DNA from: a halophilic archaeon
Lineage (GTDB): Archaea > Halobacteriota > Halobacteria > Halobacteriales > Haladaptataceae
Length of the DNA stretch: 64,000 nucleotides
NCBI GenBank assembly: GCA_003298465.1
Contig: QNGA01000007.1
Coordinates: 1 to 64,000 of the forward strand
Reading direction: 5' to 3'
Made by a program: the position numbers and the translations under genes. This document shows, piece by piece, positions 1-9,749 of the stretch (positions are counted from its first letter, which is position 1; every line of letters begins with the position of its first letter). Below the pieces are notes generated by a model, which had not been told where the DNA came from, searched no databases, and was given only the letters and a program-made list of their open reading frames with translations.

Positions 1-2
1 AA

Positions 3-191
3 GCCGAACGTATTTCTGACCGAATCGGATTCATCTATAACGGTGAACTCGTCGAGGCAGGACCGCCAGAGCAGATATTCGAAGACCCGAACGACCGGCG
101 AACGCAACAGTTTGTCGACGGTGAATTAATGTATGAGGTGGACGAAGAGCAGACCAGTCCGCAGATGTCATCCGTCTCAGCTTCGGAGTAA
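3..191 (+). CDS. ABC transporter ATP-binding protein, C-terminal end (partial)
   Basis: The reading frame enters from outside the window and ends at TAA 189-191. The visible 62 residues read like the tail of an ABC ATPase: a segment RIGFIYNGELVEAGPP, then PEQIFEDP, which follows the H-loop in import ATPases. Walker motifs lie upstream of the window. The next gene, 8 bp downstream, carries a ModE-type DNA-binding domain and a TOBE domain. That suggests the transporter moves molybdate or tungstate, with TupC or WtpC as the likely type. The substrate is an inference from the neighbour. The final 20 residues are a low-complexity tail. Confidence 0.8.
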   Translation, partial: AERISDRIGFIYNGELVEAGPPEQIFEDPNDRRTQQFVDGELMYEVDEEQTSPQMSSVSASE

Positions 192-199
192 GTGAGCAT

Positions 200-892
200 A
201 TGAAGCCACACGGCGAACCGTTTCTCGAGATCGGGGACGTAACCGTTGGTGAACGGGACGTAGAGGCGTTGCGCGCGATCGACGAGTATGGTTCGATGAA
301 TCAGGCTGCATCTGCACTTGGTCGATCCTATGCTCGAATCCAGCAGCGAATCTCTGCTCTTGAGGAGACGCTTGGTCCGCTGGTCACCCGCCAACGTGGT
401 GGCGAGGGAGGTGGCGGAAGCGAGCTTACTGGAAACGCGCGTGAACTGATAGCCCGATTCGAGAGACTTTGCGCTGAATTCTCGGGATTAGCTCGAAGTG
501 AGGAATCGGTCTTCTCGGGGACTGTTATTGAGCAAGTGGATGTTCTCGGTCTCATCGAGACTGAGGCTGGAGTGGTTCGAGGGATCATATCCGGTGATGC
601 TGATGCCGTACAGGTCAGTATCCGCTCGGACGCGGTGGCTCTCACAACTCCCGCCGAAGCGCCACAACCGACTGATACAAGTGTTCGCAATCAGTTTCGG
701 GGCATAGTCAGTGAGATCAAGTGTGAAGGCGGAATCGCACATGTAACGGTGGATGTCGGTGCAGAGACACCGTTACGAACACTTGTGACGCAGACGAGCC
801 TCGATAAACTCAGCTTAGCGGTTGGTGATGCAGTTGTCGCATCGTTCAAAGCGACGGCAACTCGTGCCATTCCAACTCCTAGGACAGGGTGA
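200..892 (+). CDS. ModE-like regulator: LysR-type HTH plus TOBE domain
   Basis: This 230-residue protein has two parts. Residues about 12-90 form a ModE/LysR-type winged helix (DEYGSMNQAASALGRSYARI is its recognition region), followed by a Gly-rich wing. Residues about 160-225 look like a TOBE/Mop oxyanion-binding domain (FRGIVSEIKCEGG, VGDAVVASFKATATRAI). Such proteins sense molybdate or tungstate and control its transporter genes. It lies 8 bp behind the ABC ATPase, so the two are probably co-transcribed. The start ATG at 200 is preceded by a weak GTGAG-like site. Regulation of the upstream transporter is inferred, not visible as an operator. Confidence 0.85.
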   Translation: MKPHGEPFLEIGDVTVGERDVEALRAIDEYGSMNQAASALGRSYARIQQRISALEETLGPLVTRQRGGEGGGGSELTGNARELIARFERLCAEFSGLARSEESVFSGTVIEQVDVLGLIETEAGVVRGIISGDADAVQVSIRSDAVALTTPAEAPQPTDTSVRNQFRGIVSEIKCEGGIAHVTVDVGAETPLRTLVTQTSLDKLSLAVGDAVVASFKATATRAIPTPRTG

Positions 893-1394
893 AAAGATTA
901 TCACCTCGGTGAGTCCCGGCCAACTCCGTGAAAACGAGCAAATCAAGCAACGGAAGCAAAACACACAAACTAAACGAAGGACGAAACCCGGCAACGTGAT
1001 CCCGGTGAGTGAGCACAGGCGGCAGCGAGGCTTGAAACGGTGGGATAGTCTACTGTACTGACATTTTGAATGGTTTTTATCGATGAACAACGGCAGTGGT
1101 AGCGAGTTCTCGAGAGTAGTCTCGGAAACGAGCGTGCTATCTGGCCCCTCAGCGTGGGGCTACTTCTTGCTAAATCTCTGAACGGAAGCGGATCTACCCC
1201 GGGACCCTCGTTTTGATCTGTGCGGCGTTTATGATGCCGATTTCGCAATCGCTGGGACACCACTCGAGGAACCCCAACCGCTCCAAATTTACTCTGTTCA
1301 TCACAATTTTACTTCTCCGTGAAAATGTCTCCTCCTCAAGTAGCTGGGCGCCCACTCGTTCGTGTGATGCACGACGAGCAGTGGACACTCCGTG

Positions 1395-1722
1395 TGTTGT
1401 TCCTGACCGTGAAGGCATCTCAACAACGAGTCAATATGCAAAAGAACATGGGTTTACTCTGGACGTCTCGCGGATTTACGACGTTGATAGGGCTCAGCGC
1501 GTCCAGTATGAACTCACCGAGGACCAGCGAAACGCCCTCGCAATGGCTCTCGAACACGGCTATTATGAAGTCCCGCGAGAAATCGATCAGTCAACGCTTG
1601 CTGATAATCTTGGTATCTCACATCAGGCAATGTCCGAGCGTCTCCGCTGAGGGACCGAGGGGATCATACGGGAAGTGCTGTCTGATTCCTCCCTCAAGGA
1701 GGACAGCAACCGGAGTCTCTAA
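1395..1722 (+). pseudogene. Bat-type HTH regulator remnant (nonsense mutation)
   Basis: The frame reads AKEHGFTLDVSRIYDVDRA, then LTEDQRNALAMALEHGYYEV and DNLGISHQAMSERLR. This is the C-terminal HTH_10 (bat-type) domain of haloarchaeal regulators. A TGA at 1648-1650 interrupts it where an Arg codon is expected, and the same frame continues as GTEGIIREVLSDS to TAA 1720-1722. A single CGA-to-TGA change would explain the stop. The N-terminal sensor domains are missing and no convincing start is present, so this is a 5'-truncated and stopped pseudogene. Confidence 0.7.
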
Positions 1723-1939
1723 CTGAGAGCCGTCGATATATTACGCCTCTAGATTGCTCAATTTCGATAAGTTGGAAAACGTGGTTAGGTCGGTCGTGAG
1801 CCGATTCGCAACTCTCCGGATATTAGTAAAACGATCAAAGTAAGTTCGTAAACAGACAAATATCTTGCATAAATCAGCCTTGAAATCGATATTCGATAGT
1901 TCCCAATAGACCTTCCCGACTGTAAAGACTAATGACGCT

Positions 1940-2983
1940 ATGGGAAACGAGCGATGTGGATACGTCTCGGACGTCACCGGTTATCCGAGAAGAGGTCGGA
2001 CCTGCTGTTGGCGACAAGTGCACAGGGACTCACATCGATGTATCTGGCACGCAGACACCGAAAACAAGTCTGTGCAAAACTTAGGACCACTGAAACCGAG
2101 ACCCGGTGAGCGCCTTGACGGAGCAATCTTCCGTGGGCTCTCCCTGCAGGGAGTCTCATGGCTATCTGAGAGCGTCCTTGTCGGGGCGGACTTCTCGAAT
2201 ACGAATCTCCGGGAAGCCGATTTGAGTGGGGCCGATCTGAGAAAGTGTTCGTTCGCGAGTTCGACTATGAGTTATGCGACGCTCGAAGGTGCGAACATGG
2301 AGGATACTATCGTCACCGATACCGATCTTCGCGGTGCGGACATGACGAATACTCGTCTCGACCAGGCGAACTTCTCGTCCAGCAAAATCAATGAGGACAC
2401 GACATTTGGCGACCAAGTTATCTACGAATTGGAGTTGTGGGACACCGACAACGTGAACGAACAACAGGACCTTCTCGAATCCGCGATTCGGACGTATCGC
2501 ACTCTCGAAAACCTTTCACAGGCAAATACGTTCTATAATCAAGCAAGCGATTATTATCGGCAGAGCAAGGACCTCCGCCGCCAGTTCAAATGGATGACTA
2601 ATAATCACGGTCAGGCTCTTTTAGCGGAGCTTTCACGGTGGTTTACAGGATACGGCAATCTGCCCATGCGAGTCATCTACACCTCGTTGGGAGTGATTCT
2701 TTTGTGGGGACTTGTCTATCCCATTGTCGGCGGTCTGCGACACGGAAACCGAGACGTCGTTTATACGTTTACAACCACTGCATCCATATCGCCAGAATAC
2801 GTCGGCACTGTCCTTCTGAAAAGCATTTTCTTCAGCACAGTCACGTTCACCACACTTGGATACGGAAATATGGCTCCAGTCGGAACTCTGGCAGCGTACT
2901 TTGCTGGCATAGAGGCACTTCTTGGGTCAATACTGATGGCCCTGCTCGTCGGCGTTCTCACGCGAAGTACGTGGTTGCGGTAG
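1940..2983 (+). CDS. Pentapeptide-repeat protein with two-TM ion channel domain (copy 1)
   Basis: This 347-residue protein has three parts. The N-terminus is Cys/His-rich (CGY at 6-8, CC about 22-23, RC.WHAD about 33-39) and may bind a metal. Residues about 60-150 are pentapeptide repeats (ADFSNTNLREADLSGADLRK). The C-terminus has two membrane helices around a pore loop (TVTFTTLGYGNMAPVG), the Ion_trans_2 fold of potassium channels. The selectivity filter reads GYGN; its paralogue at 5855-6916 has GYGD. The channel probably sits in the cytoplasmic membrane with the repeats inside. Ion specificity and gating are not proven. Two DUF7344 genes lie between the two copies. Confidence 0.85.
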   Translation: MGNERCGYVSDVTGYPRRGRTCCWRQVHRDSHRCIWHADTENKSVQNLGPLKPRPGERLDGAIFRGLSLQGVSWLSESVLVGADFSNTNLREADLSGADLRKCSFASSTMSYATLEGANMEDTIVTDTDLRGADMTNTRLDQANFSSSKINEDTTFGDQVIYELELWDTDNVNEQQDLLESAIRTYRTLENLSQANTFYNQASDYYRQSKDLRRQFKWMTNNHGQALLAELSRWFTGYGNLPMRVIYTSLGVILLWGLVYPIVGGLRHGNRDVVYTFTTTASISPEYVGTVLLKSIFFSTVTFTTLGYGNMAPVGTLAAYFAGIEALLGSILMALLVGVLTRSTWLR

Positions 2984-3152
2984 CTACAGCATTTGGGACC
3001 CGTCGTTCCCGAGCACATCCAGTACGATTTGACGGAGAAATAGCCTGAGACGCTGGAAGTGGCGTTCAGAGAGAGGTACTTCGAGACCTCGTGCGATATT
3101 TCCTTAGCAGACCTCGACGAGCCACGTGGAAAGAATTAGTGCTAATTGCTCG

Positions 3153-3521
3153 TTATCCAGTCTTGTTACAACCCAAGTTACTGTGACCAACGTTCGTAAT
3201 TCGTCGCAGGAGCTGCGTGACGATATCCTGGTCACGTTCGGGGATATTCGACTCCGTGGCGTACCGGCGGAGTTCCTCGCATACACACCAGAGCTCACCG
3301 GACTTGAACTGCTGCGTTTCCGTCCCGGTGTGCGCATCTAGTTTCTCGAACACCTGGAATACACCCAATGGCGGTGGGTCGGTATCCGCTGGCGCTCGCG
3401 TTTCTAATTCAATACGGTCCAGCAGCACGTGGTGGAGCACCCACTGTTCTTCCCGGGACAAGGCGAGGCAAACCGCCTGTCGGTGGTTGAGGACGTTCAT
3501 GGGCACGGCTAGCGCGGCCAT
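3153..3521 (-). CDS. Conserved haloarchaeal hypothetical protein
   Basis: A 122-residue acidic protein with no membrane segment. It carries REEQWVLHHVLLDRIELE near residues 24-41, a DTDPPPLGVFQVFEKLD stretch and a Leu/Arg-rich helical C-terminus (ELRRYATESNIPERDQDIV). The pattern resembles small helical haloarchaeal proteins of unknown function, but I cannot assign a family. It is transcribed against the channel gene and DUF7344 genes on either side. The last residues (NVGHSNLGCNKTG) look less typical and may be a readthrough tail. Confidence 0.6.
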   Translation of the reverse strand: MAALAVPMNVLNHRQAVCLALSREEQWVLHHVLLDRIELETRAPADTDPPPLGVFQVFEKLDAHTGTETQQFKSGELWCVCEELRRYATESNIPERDQDIVTQLLRRITNVGHSNLGCNKTG

Positions 3522-3829
3522 CGACAGAGTAGAAGTTGGAAGGGGGAGTAGTTGTTGGCCTCCCCCGACGAGGAAGGAAGACTTGCGGGTAGAGTCGAGC
3601 TGACTGTCGAACCCCTGTATTCAACAAATACACCGACAGTAGGTTGGATATCATCGCTAGCGTTTTAGTAAGAACTATCGACAGGATTAGAGCCTGCAAA
3701 GTCAACTTCACTCTGTCGTAGTTGACCTTACCTTTCAAAGGCCAGCCTACACAACGAGGAGGTTTATCGTCTCACCGACCGTTACGGAGGTAGCTCCATC
3801 GTGTGATCGAGAGCAACACGGGGGATATT

Positions 3830-4201
3830 ATGGCACCGAAACAACGAAAAGCAACTCTCTTCGATGCACTGAACAAGAACGGTTCATCCAAACTTTCAGA
3901 AGCAACGGTTCGTAAATTATCGGCAAACCGCCAGCGACGGGCACTCCTTCAGTATCTGGAGAAACATGACGGTCCAGTCGAGATTCAGACAATAATTGAG
4001 ACACTCGCTTGCCAGGAAAAGAATGGACGTCTGAAGAATACGACCGCGGAACTCTATGAGCAGATTGCGACTGCAGTCTGGGAGACCTATCTCCCAATGC
4101 TGGCAACACACGATATCGTCCGGTACGACCAGGACAGCGGAATGGTACGCTGGTGGTGTAACGCTGGACAACTCACTCACCATCTCAGCGACCCTCCGTA
4201 A
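3830..4201 (+). CDS. DUF7344-type winged-helix protein
   Basis: From the ATG at 3830 (MAPKQRK) the protein is about 123 residues; a start at 3803 would add nine. The core follows the haloarchaeal DUF7344 pattern: a helix with NRQRRALLQYLEKHDGPVEI, a middle helix, then TAVWETYLPMLATHDIVRYD, matching the usual HLPKLEEAGLV segment. These are small winged-helix proteins presumed to act in transcription. It lacks the common basic wing and ends in LTHHLSDPP. It sits between the two channel paralogues with another DUF7344 gene downstream, so a role in their control is conceivable but unproven. Confidence 0.75.
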   Translation: MAPKQRKATLFDALNKNGSSKLSEATVRKLSANRQRRALLQYLEKHDGPVEIQTIIETLACQEKNGRLKNTTAELYEQIATAVWETYLPMLATHDIVRYDQDSGMVRWWCNAGQLTHHLSDPP

Positions 4202-5074
4202 GAAATCATCCACCGTGAATAGGATACTTCGAAACAGTCTTTCGTCGCATTCCTCTCCCTCGCTAGTAACATGAATAATTGACCAGATACTGTATTTCGC
4301 TCGACGTGGTGCGGAGAAGTTGGGAAGTCGCATCTAACCAGCAGCGACACCGATGCTTACGCAAAAACCCGACAATAAACGCTCATACCTTAGTTATTGT
4401 TCTTTTAATCAGTTAATCACTATGGATGCCCAGCTCATAGTCGTCGCTGGCCGTTCAGTGGAACGGCCTTGGAGAGGGTGCCTCTCACAAACGCACCGTA
4501 CTCCGAGGGATTCCCTCTGAACACGGAGCGGGGACTCCTATCCAGAGGGAGGCCCTCCCGGTCCCGACACTGCAATCCCTTTGGTCTGTCCAGCCGAGCA
4601 ACGGTGGCTTGCTTTTTTTACCGGCCCTCGCTCTCAGCGACGAGACCAAAGCTCAGTGGGAACGTTCCTCAGCACGGTTCCTGCTACTCATTTGGAAGAC
4701 AGAGATGTGTCTCACCACCGTGAGCTATCATCTCTCCGGGGGAAGGCAAGTAGCTTTTTGCTGGGGGATACTGTAGTCGTAGCGGTCGAGTGTGTTAGCA
4801 CCTACCACTTCCACTCGACATCGCCATCGACACCATGGGATGGAACGTCTCTCAACCCACGTTCCATTCGACAATGCGTCTCTGAAGTCGGTGCAGTTAC
4901 TTCTTGATTGGCTGTGGACGTACTGTAGACGGACGCTGTCCCGGGACCAGTCACAGTAGAACAAAGTAGTATTCAGGTGACAACCAGCTATGCAGGGGGA
5001 GGTGTGACTCTCGTGGAATCAGGACTGAGGGTGGAGCAGTTGGGGAACCACGTACATCGTATATTCTCTCTCCC
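4202..5074. other. Non-coding stretch with two perfect hairpins
   Basis: I see no convincing gene in these 870 bases. They contain two perfect inverted repeats: an 8-bp arm pair at 4449-4468 (GGCCGTTC, loop AGTG) and a 9-bp arm pair at 4840-4867 (ATGGAACGT, 10-base loop). GC-rich, stop-poor sequence around 4470-4760 gives open frames without family resemblance. It may be a decayed insertion element or spacer between the DUF7344 genes. Confidence 0.4.
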
Positions 5075-5608
5075 ATGACTAGCTCCGAGCTCTCACAGGA
5101 GACGGTGTTCGAGGTTCTCAAGAGCACTCGACGGCGCTACGCCCTCTACTACCTCCGCCAGCACGGGCCCTCTGCTAAGCTGTCGGCCCTCGCTACTCAC
5201 GTTGCAGCATGGGAATACGAGACGACGCCGGATGAGGTGATGCCCAAGCAACGCAAACGCGTCTATATCTCGCTCTATCAAACCCATCTCCCGAAACTCG
5301 AGGAGGTTGGTCTTCTCGACTTTGATGAGGAAACGGGTCGAATCCATCTGTCAGACCGGGCACGGACACTCGATAAATATCTGAGTGCTGGCTCTCGATC
5401 GGCAACTCCATGGTATCACTACTACCTCTCGCTTTCGTTCCTGAGTCTTCTCCTGATTGGAGGCCTCTGGGTCGGAGTTACTCCGCTTGCCTGGCTCTCG
5501 CGTCCGACAGCGCTGACACTAATTCTAAGTTTGTATACTGTATTGGCGCTTGGCCAGTACCTCTGCTACTATCGTTGTCCCGTCCAGGGACCACCACCCG
5601 AACTCTGA
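5075..5608 (+). CDS. DUF7344 winged-helix protein with two membrane helices
   Basis: This 177-residue protein has a clear DUF7344 domain in its first 110 residues (TVFEVLKSTRRRYALYYLRQ, KRVYISLYQTHLPKLEEVG, DEETGRIHLSDRA). Two hydrophobic segments follow at about 115-137 and 145-165, so the DNA-binding domain is probably membrane-tethered. Other DUF7344 proteins in this window lack the membrane part. It lies 247 bp upstream of the second pentapeptide-repeat channel on the same strand. A membrane-anchored regulator next to a membrane channel makes a regulatory link plausible, by inference only. Confidence 0.85.
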   Translation: MTSSELSQETVFEVLKSTRRRYALYYLRQHGPSAKLSALATHVAAWEYETTPDEVMPKQRKRVYISLYQTHLPKLEEVGLLDFDEETGRIHLSDRARTLDKYLSAGSRSATPWYHYYLSLSFLSLLLIGGLWVGVTPLAWLSRPTALTLILSLYTVLALGQYLCYYRCPVQGPPPEL

Positions 5609-5854
5609 CCCGTTACAGGAGAGGGACTGGTACTGCTCGTCAAACGAGAGTTTGATCTACTCTTCCGGCGGAGCAGGCCACGTGCCTCAGAGCTAATAGG
5701 TACTGGCACACTGTGGTCAGCGAACTCGATCATGTCTCGTACTCATTGTCCATAGTGTCCCGCGTTAGCCATTCAGTAAAATTATCTCTTCCCCGACGGC
5801 GATGTATCCTCATTCCGAGACAACATTACTAGGAAGGGCCGTCTGTATTACCGT

Positions 5855-6916
5855 ATGGGCCAGTCTGTACCACCGGACCGATGTGGCTATTCTCCCAACG
5901 TCAGTCGGTTTCCTGATCTCGGCGGCGTATGTTGTTGGCGACCCATCTGGGACGACGCTAACCGCTGTGTCTGGCACGCCGATACGGTCGACAAGCCGGC
6001 TGACGTGCTCGCCACGCTCGCACCCACCCCCGGAGAACGCCTCGATGGTGCTCGTCTCCGCAGAAGTACACTCTCGGATGTTGATTGGTTTGTCGCATGC
6101 ACGCTCGTCGAGGCCGACTTCACGCAGGCCGACATCAGTGCTACCGATTTCACCGACGCCGACCTCAGAGATGCGACGTTTAGGGATGCGAACGCCCGCG
6201 GTACGATGTTCGCCCGGGCGAATCTCGAAGATGCGGTGGTGAGAAACGTTGATCTCCGCGGTGCTCACTTCGGGCAGGCGAAATTCGACGAAGCCGATTT
6301 CACGAAGAGTCGCATTAACCGGGCGACGACCTTTGGTGAACGATTCACCTACGAAATCCAGTTATCGCAGACGAGTGCTCCCGATGAGCGGCGCGACCTC
6401 TTTGCATCGGCAACGTGGACCTACCGGACGTTGCAGCGGCTCGCACACCAGAACGCCCGGCGCGGACAACAGTACGAGTACTATCAGCGGGAAATGAGTT
6501 TGCGTCGGCGCTTTGCATGGACCAGCGGGTACTACTTATCTGCGATAAGACTGGAAGCCTCGCGGTGGTTAACGGGATACGGGCGGAATCCCTGGCGGGT
6601 GATAGGGACCTCGCTGGTCGTCATTGTGGGCTTTGCAGTCTTGTATCCGATTACAGGGGGGCTTCAAGAAGTCGAGGCCGAACGAGCGATAACCTATACG
6701 ATCAACGAGCCCGCCGAGGCCCCAACGTGGTGGGTTGCCAGTGTTTTTCTCAAAAGCCTGTATTTCAGCGTCATCACGTTTGCGACAGTTGGCTACGGCG
6801 ATTTCCAGCCAATCGGGAGTTGGGCGCGGGCGCTCGCGGGCGTCGAAGCGCTACTTGGTGGCCTGCTGATGGCGCTGTTCGTAGTGGTGTTCACCCGACG
6901 TATTACGTGGCTTTGA
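5855..6916 (+). CDS. Pentapeptide-repeat protein with two-TM ion channel domain (copy 2)
   Basis: This 353-residue paralogue of the gene at 1940-2983 has the same order of parts. The N-terminal Cys/His pattern is CGY, CCWRP, RC.WHAD. The pentapeptide repeats run about residues 60-150 (DFTDADLRDATFRDANARG). The linker includes RTLQRLAHQNARRGQQYEYYQ. Two membrane helices flank the filter FATVGYGDFQPIG, the canonical potassium-channel signature. It is more GC-rich than copy 1. The first Met (MGQSVPPDRCGYS) is chosen because it aligns with the Cys motif of copy 1. Confidence 0.87.
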   Translation: MGQSVPPDRCGYSPNVSRFPDLGGVCCWRPIWDDANRCVWHADTVDKPADVLATLAPTPGERLDGARLRRSTLSDVDWFVACTLVEADFTQADISATDFTDADLRDATFRDANARGTMFARANLEDAVVRNVDLRGAHFGQAKFDEADFTKSRINRATTFGERFTYEIQLSQTSAPDERRDLFASATWTYRTLQRLAHQNARRGQQYEYYQREMSLRRRFAWTSGYYLSAIRLEASRWLTGYGRNPWRVIGTSLVVIVGFAVLYPITGGLQEVEAERAITYTINEPAEAPTWWVASVFLKSLYFSVITFATVGYGDFQPIGSWARALAGVEALLGGLLMALFVVVFTRRITWL

Positions 6917-7055
6917 GAGTACGACGTAGCTGCTCTGTATCTATCGCCGCGGGGATGTGTCCCGCTCCGTAGCTTTACGGAAGAGTGTCCTTGTGTTCTA
7001 CCGCTCGTTCACATCGCAGTCGTTCTGATACGCCACAATCTGGAAACACACAATC

Positions 7056-7238
7056 CTACCTTCTGATTTTCCGGTGCATTATACCTCTCTGTTTCTGTGG
7101 TAGGCGTCCTTGCGAGCGTGGGCATTATGACCCAGATGGATCCCATAGTCATCGGTGGGGCTTGCCATCATTGTCGCCGGCGCAGCGTGGTACATCATCG
7201 TCGTGCGGACTGAACTGCGAAGAGCAGGACTCAAATAA
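7056..7238 (+). pseudogene. Possible small membrane-protein remnant with frameshift
   Basis: One frame gives a hydrophobic run (LYLSVSVVGVLASVGIMTQ) with no start codon. After about 7165 the reading continues in another frame as AIIVAGAAWYIIVVRTELRR and ends at TAA 7236-7238. Joining the two frames would give a small two-helix membrane protein. This is an interpretation of a short, decayed stretch. Confidence 0.3.
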
Positions 7239-7328
7239 CTGAATCACTATGGTCGCCATCACGTGGCCAGCAATTCACTTGTCGAACGATATGTCATACC
7301 TCTTCGTCGGAGACCCGCTCATAACACA

Positions 7329-7503
7329 TCAATCGAACGAGGAAGATTCCCGTCTGGGTATCCGACGACCTTGCCGAACACATAGAATGGTTACATGAGG
7401 ACCTCTCGCTCGACTTCGAGAAATCTTTCTGCACAATGTCAACCAGAAACAGGAGCAGTTCATCAACACGTTCGGCGAACACGCACTCTCTGAGTTTACA
7501 TAA
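7329..7503 (+). pseudogene. Ribbon-helix-helix-like small gene with frameshift
   Basis: The first frame reads RTRKIPVWVSDDLAEHIEWL then HEDLSLDFEKSF, resembling short CopG-like DNA-binding or antitoxin proteins. At about 7430 the sense continues in a second frame as HNVNQKQEQFINTFGEHALS and stops at TAA 7501-7503. No ATG is present at the 5' side. I treat it as a frameshifted remnant. Confidence 0.35.
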
Positions 7504-7613
7504 CCAATTGGCCAGAACATCGACGCCGTATGATATCGGTGAGCTACTTTCCGGACTGCGTTGGCGGTGCGAGCGGCCATTCTCTTGAAGTGCATAGATA
7601 GACTAGTGAGAAC

Positions 7614-7970
7614 ATGACACCCACAACCGAGTCAACCCTAACCGACGTTGCCTTCGACGAGCTGGAGCGTGTCGACCAGTACGAAGCGACGTTTACTGGC
7701 GATCTGGACGGGGAAGAGATTACTTTGACTTACGCTCTCGAAAGTGCAATTGAGTCAGACGACGAGACAATTTATACGCCCGAGGATGCAGAACTCGACC
7801 AGATCGTGGTACAGCCTGAGACGTACGAGTTTGAAACGGACGACTGGGAGACCGTCCGATTCACTGCAACCGACGACGACGGACAGGACCTCTTCCTCGT
7901 TTATGTATTTGCAGAGGCTGAAGATGCTGATGAGAACGAAGTTAGCTTGACCATTCACTCTGATCCCTGA
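7614..7970 (+). CDS. Small acidic hypothetical protein
   Basis: A 118-residue, very acidic protein with no signal peptide, membrane segment or cysteine. It has alternating polar and hydrophobic residues suggesting beta strands (YEATFTGDLDGEEITLTYAL, QDLFLVYVFAEAEDADENEV). The strong acidity fits a cytoplasmic haloarchaeal protein. The ATG at 7614 follows a GTGAGAAC stretch. I do not recognise the family and the neighbours give no clue. Confidence 0.6.
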   Translation: MTPTTESTLTDVAFDELERVDQYEATFTGDLDGEEITLTYALESAIESDDETIYTPEDAELDQIVVQPETYEFETDDWETVRFTATDDDGQDLFLVYVFAEAEDADENEVSLTIHSDP

Positions 7971-8947
7971 CAGAGAAGCACGCCAACTCCGGAGTATTGG
8001 AATCCTAGGATGTTGATTCGGCGGATCTCTGTATTGCATAACACTACAAAGATGGAATTAGTACGAGCTTCGTGGATTAGTATAGACTGACCAACAGAGT
8101 ATCAAAGGGACGTGGGCAGGAGAGCCACGCGCCCTGGACTGACAAATCTTGTTTGTCGGACAAGCGCGCCCACGACGAGCCCGACATTGACTAACATACT
8201 ACGCAATTCTCATAGAGGTTTCGGTGAGGATACGGCATGGAAATTGGTCATCGGTCGAAGTAGAGGACGTGGGACATTACTCCACGGCCTGTGGATGACG
8301 CCGTTGACAACCGTAACGTGTGTTCCCACACGGAGATTTGATCGTCGGGGGCATGGCAGTTGGCGACACTCCCGACAATCCACTCAACTTGCTTACCTTC
8401 AATTAATATTTGGTTTGGTGCAAGTATCTCCTACGTGAACGTATTCGAGGTATCAATCTGACGCTATTAACGCTCCTACATGCTAGAGTAGAACCGTGCC
8501 TTTGGAAATCTGCGTCGTAGAAGCCAAAACCCATCGAAGGTGCTCTACTATAGGATAGCGTTTATTCTGTTGGTGGAACAATTGAATAACTGATGACAGT
8601 AAGTGGTTGTGGAACTGATGGCGGTATCTTTTCAATTGGCTAATTACTAAGGAAGACCATTTCATAGGTAGTATCTGGTCGTTCGGAGGAGAGCGACCAC
8701 CGAGCAGGAGAAAGTGCCCACTTTGACATGAGCCACCCCTCTGGGACTGGACTAGACTGGCTGGGGACGTCACCTCCAGAGGACCTTTCTGCTCAATACA
8801 TTGCTCTGGGGCCTACTGAAACATGAGGAGACTGGCGGATCAGGACTAAGACTTTCGGAAGGAGCGTGGAACAACGTCCGCTCGGGAACCACTCGGGCCC
8901 AGAGTCCCCGGTGACGCTGACCATGGTTAGCTCACCGTCTCACCGCG
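7971..8947. other. Gene-poor stretch
   Basis: Nearly 1 kb without a gene I can support. Several short open frames exist on both strands but none shows haloarchaeal protein composition or a known motif. Around 8110-8205 one frame reads QESHAPWTDKSCLSDKRAHD, ending at TAA, without a start codon; it could be the tail of a lost gene. Confidence 0.4.
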
Positions 8948-9142
8948 GTGAGCAGTGAACCACCATTTGAATGGGCTCTCGATTACCGCGACGCTCGCGT
9001 GCTGACTGAGATAATGGTCGTCGTTGATATCGACGTCCCCGGTATGGCCGATGTTTATTGCGAGGACGGAACTCGCCGGCGCGTTGACGTTGTTTCCCAA
9101 CAGACGACCACCCCATCTATAACGAATCGGTCACGCTATTAG
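8948..9142 (+). pseudogene. N-terminal fragment of a SWIM zinc-finger-like protein
   Basis: A 64-residue frame starting at GTG 8948 reads LDYRDARVLTEIMVVVDIDV, then GMADVYCEDGTRRRVDVVSQ. Small haloarchaeal SWIM-type proteins have a similar N-terminus (RDxRxLTE, then a strand pair), followed by CxCxnCxH. Here the frame leaves that pattern before any zinc ligands appear and ends in unrelated sequence. The likeliest reading is a 3'-truncated copy. The match is by memory of the family, so confidence is limited. Confidence 0.4.
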
Positions 9143-9211
9143 GTCCACTCTCAGTATTCGGTTGTATTAGCAGCCACAGATTTTATTGTTCACGCTCTGT
9201 TTCTTCTATCT

Positions 9212-9394
9212 ATGGCAAACTGGGCAGAATGGTTAGAAGGCGTCAGTGTAACATGGATAATCGTCCTTGGTGTCTTCCTGTTTTTCTTCCCAGAGCCGAT
9301 CTCGTCGGTCGTTGGAGCTATCCTCCTCGGAATCGGGGTTGTCGCCTTTTTCGTCGGATGGTGGGAAGATCGACAAGCGGATTCAACGACGTGA
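9212..9394 (+). CDS. Small two-helix membrane protein
   Basis: This 60-residue protein has two hydrophobic segments, about residues 11-27 (VTWIIVLGVFLFFFPEP) and 30-50 (SVVGAILLGIGVVAFFVGWW). It starts with the polar MANWAEWLEG and ends in a charged tail. The composition is typical of small haloarchaeal membrane proteins of unknown function. An AT-rich segment upstream (around 9180-9200) could hold its promoter. It has no operon partner. Confidence 0.7.
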   Translation: MANWAEWLEGVSVTWIIVLGVFLFFFPEPISSVVGAILLGIGVVAFFVGWWEDRQADSTT

Positions 9395-9749
9395 GCTGCC
9401 TCTAGAGATACACCTTTCTTGTGTAGTCAATAGAATCTAAATTTGGTGGAATACCAAAAATATCGTCAATACCTCAGGTCTTCTGCTATATCCCCGCTGG
9501 TCTCATTGCTGGAGCTATGCGCTCTTTGTAGACACGTGAGGATTCCCCGGTCTACTAAGGTCGAGAGATCGCTGTGGCGGAGTTCAAGGCGGAGTTGCGC
9601 CACCTCTTCATTAGCAGAGGGTGGATCGTTGTGAAGCACACAAAGCGAGTGGGCATCCAACCACTTGAGGGGGAGACATTTTCACGGAAGAGGGGAACTT
9701 CGTGTACGGATGTTACGGAACGGTGCGGCCGACAGGGCTCCTGCTCGCC
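9395..9749. other. No gene seen
   Basis: About 355 bases with only short frames and no family resemblance. It separates the small membrane protein from the convergent HalOD1 gene. Confidence 0.4.

Noticed and set aside
4469..4907. Overlapping plus-strand frames in the gap after the DUF7344 gene
   Set aside because: Composition is rich in Ser, Arg and Pro without acidic bias. There are no motifs, and the frames contradict each other.
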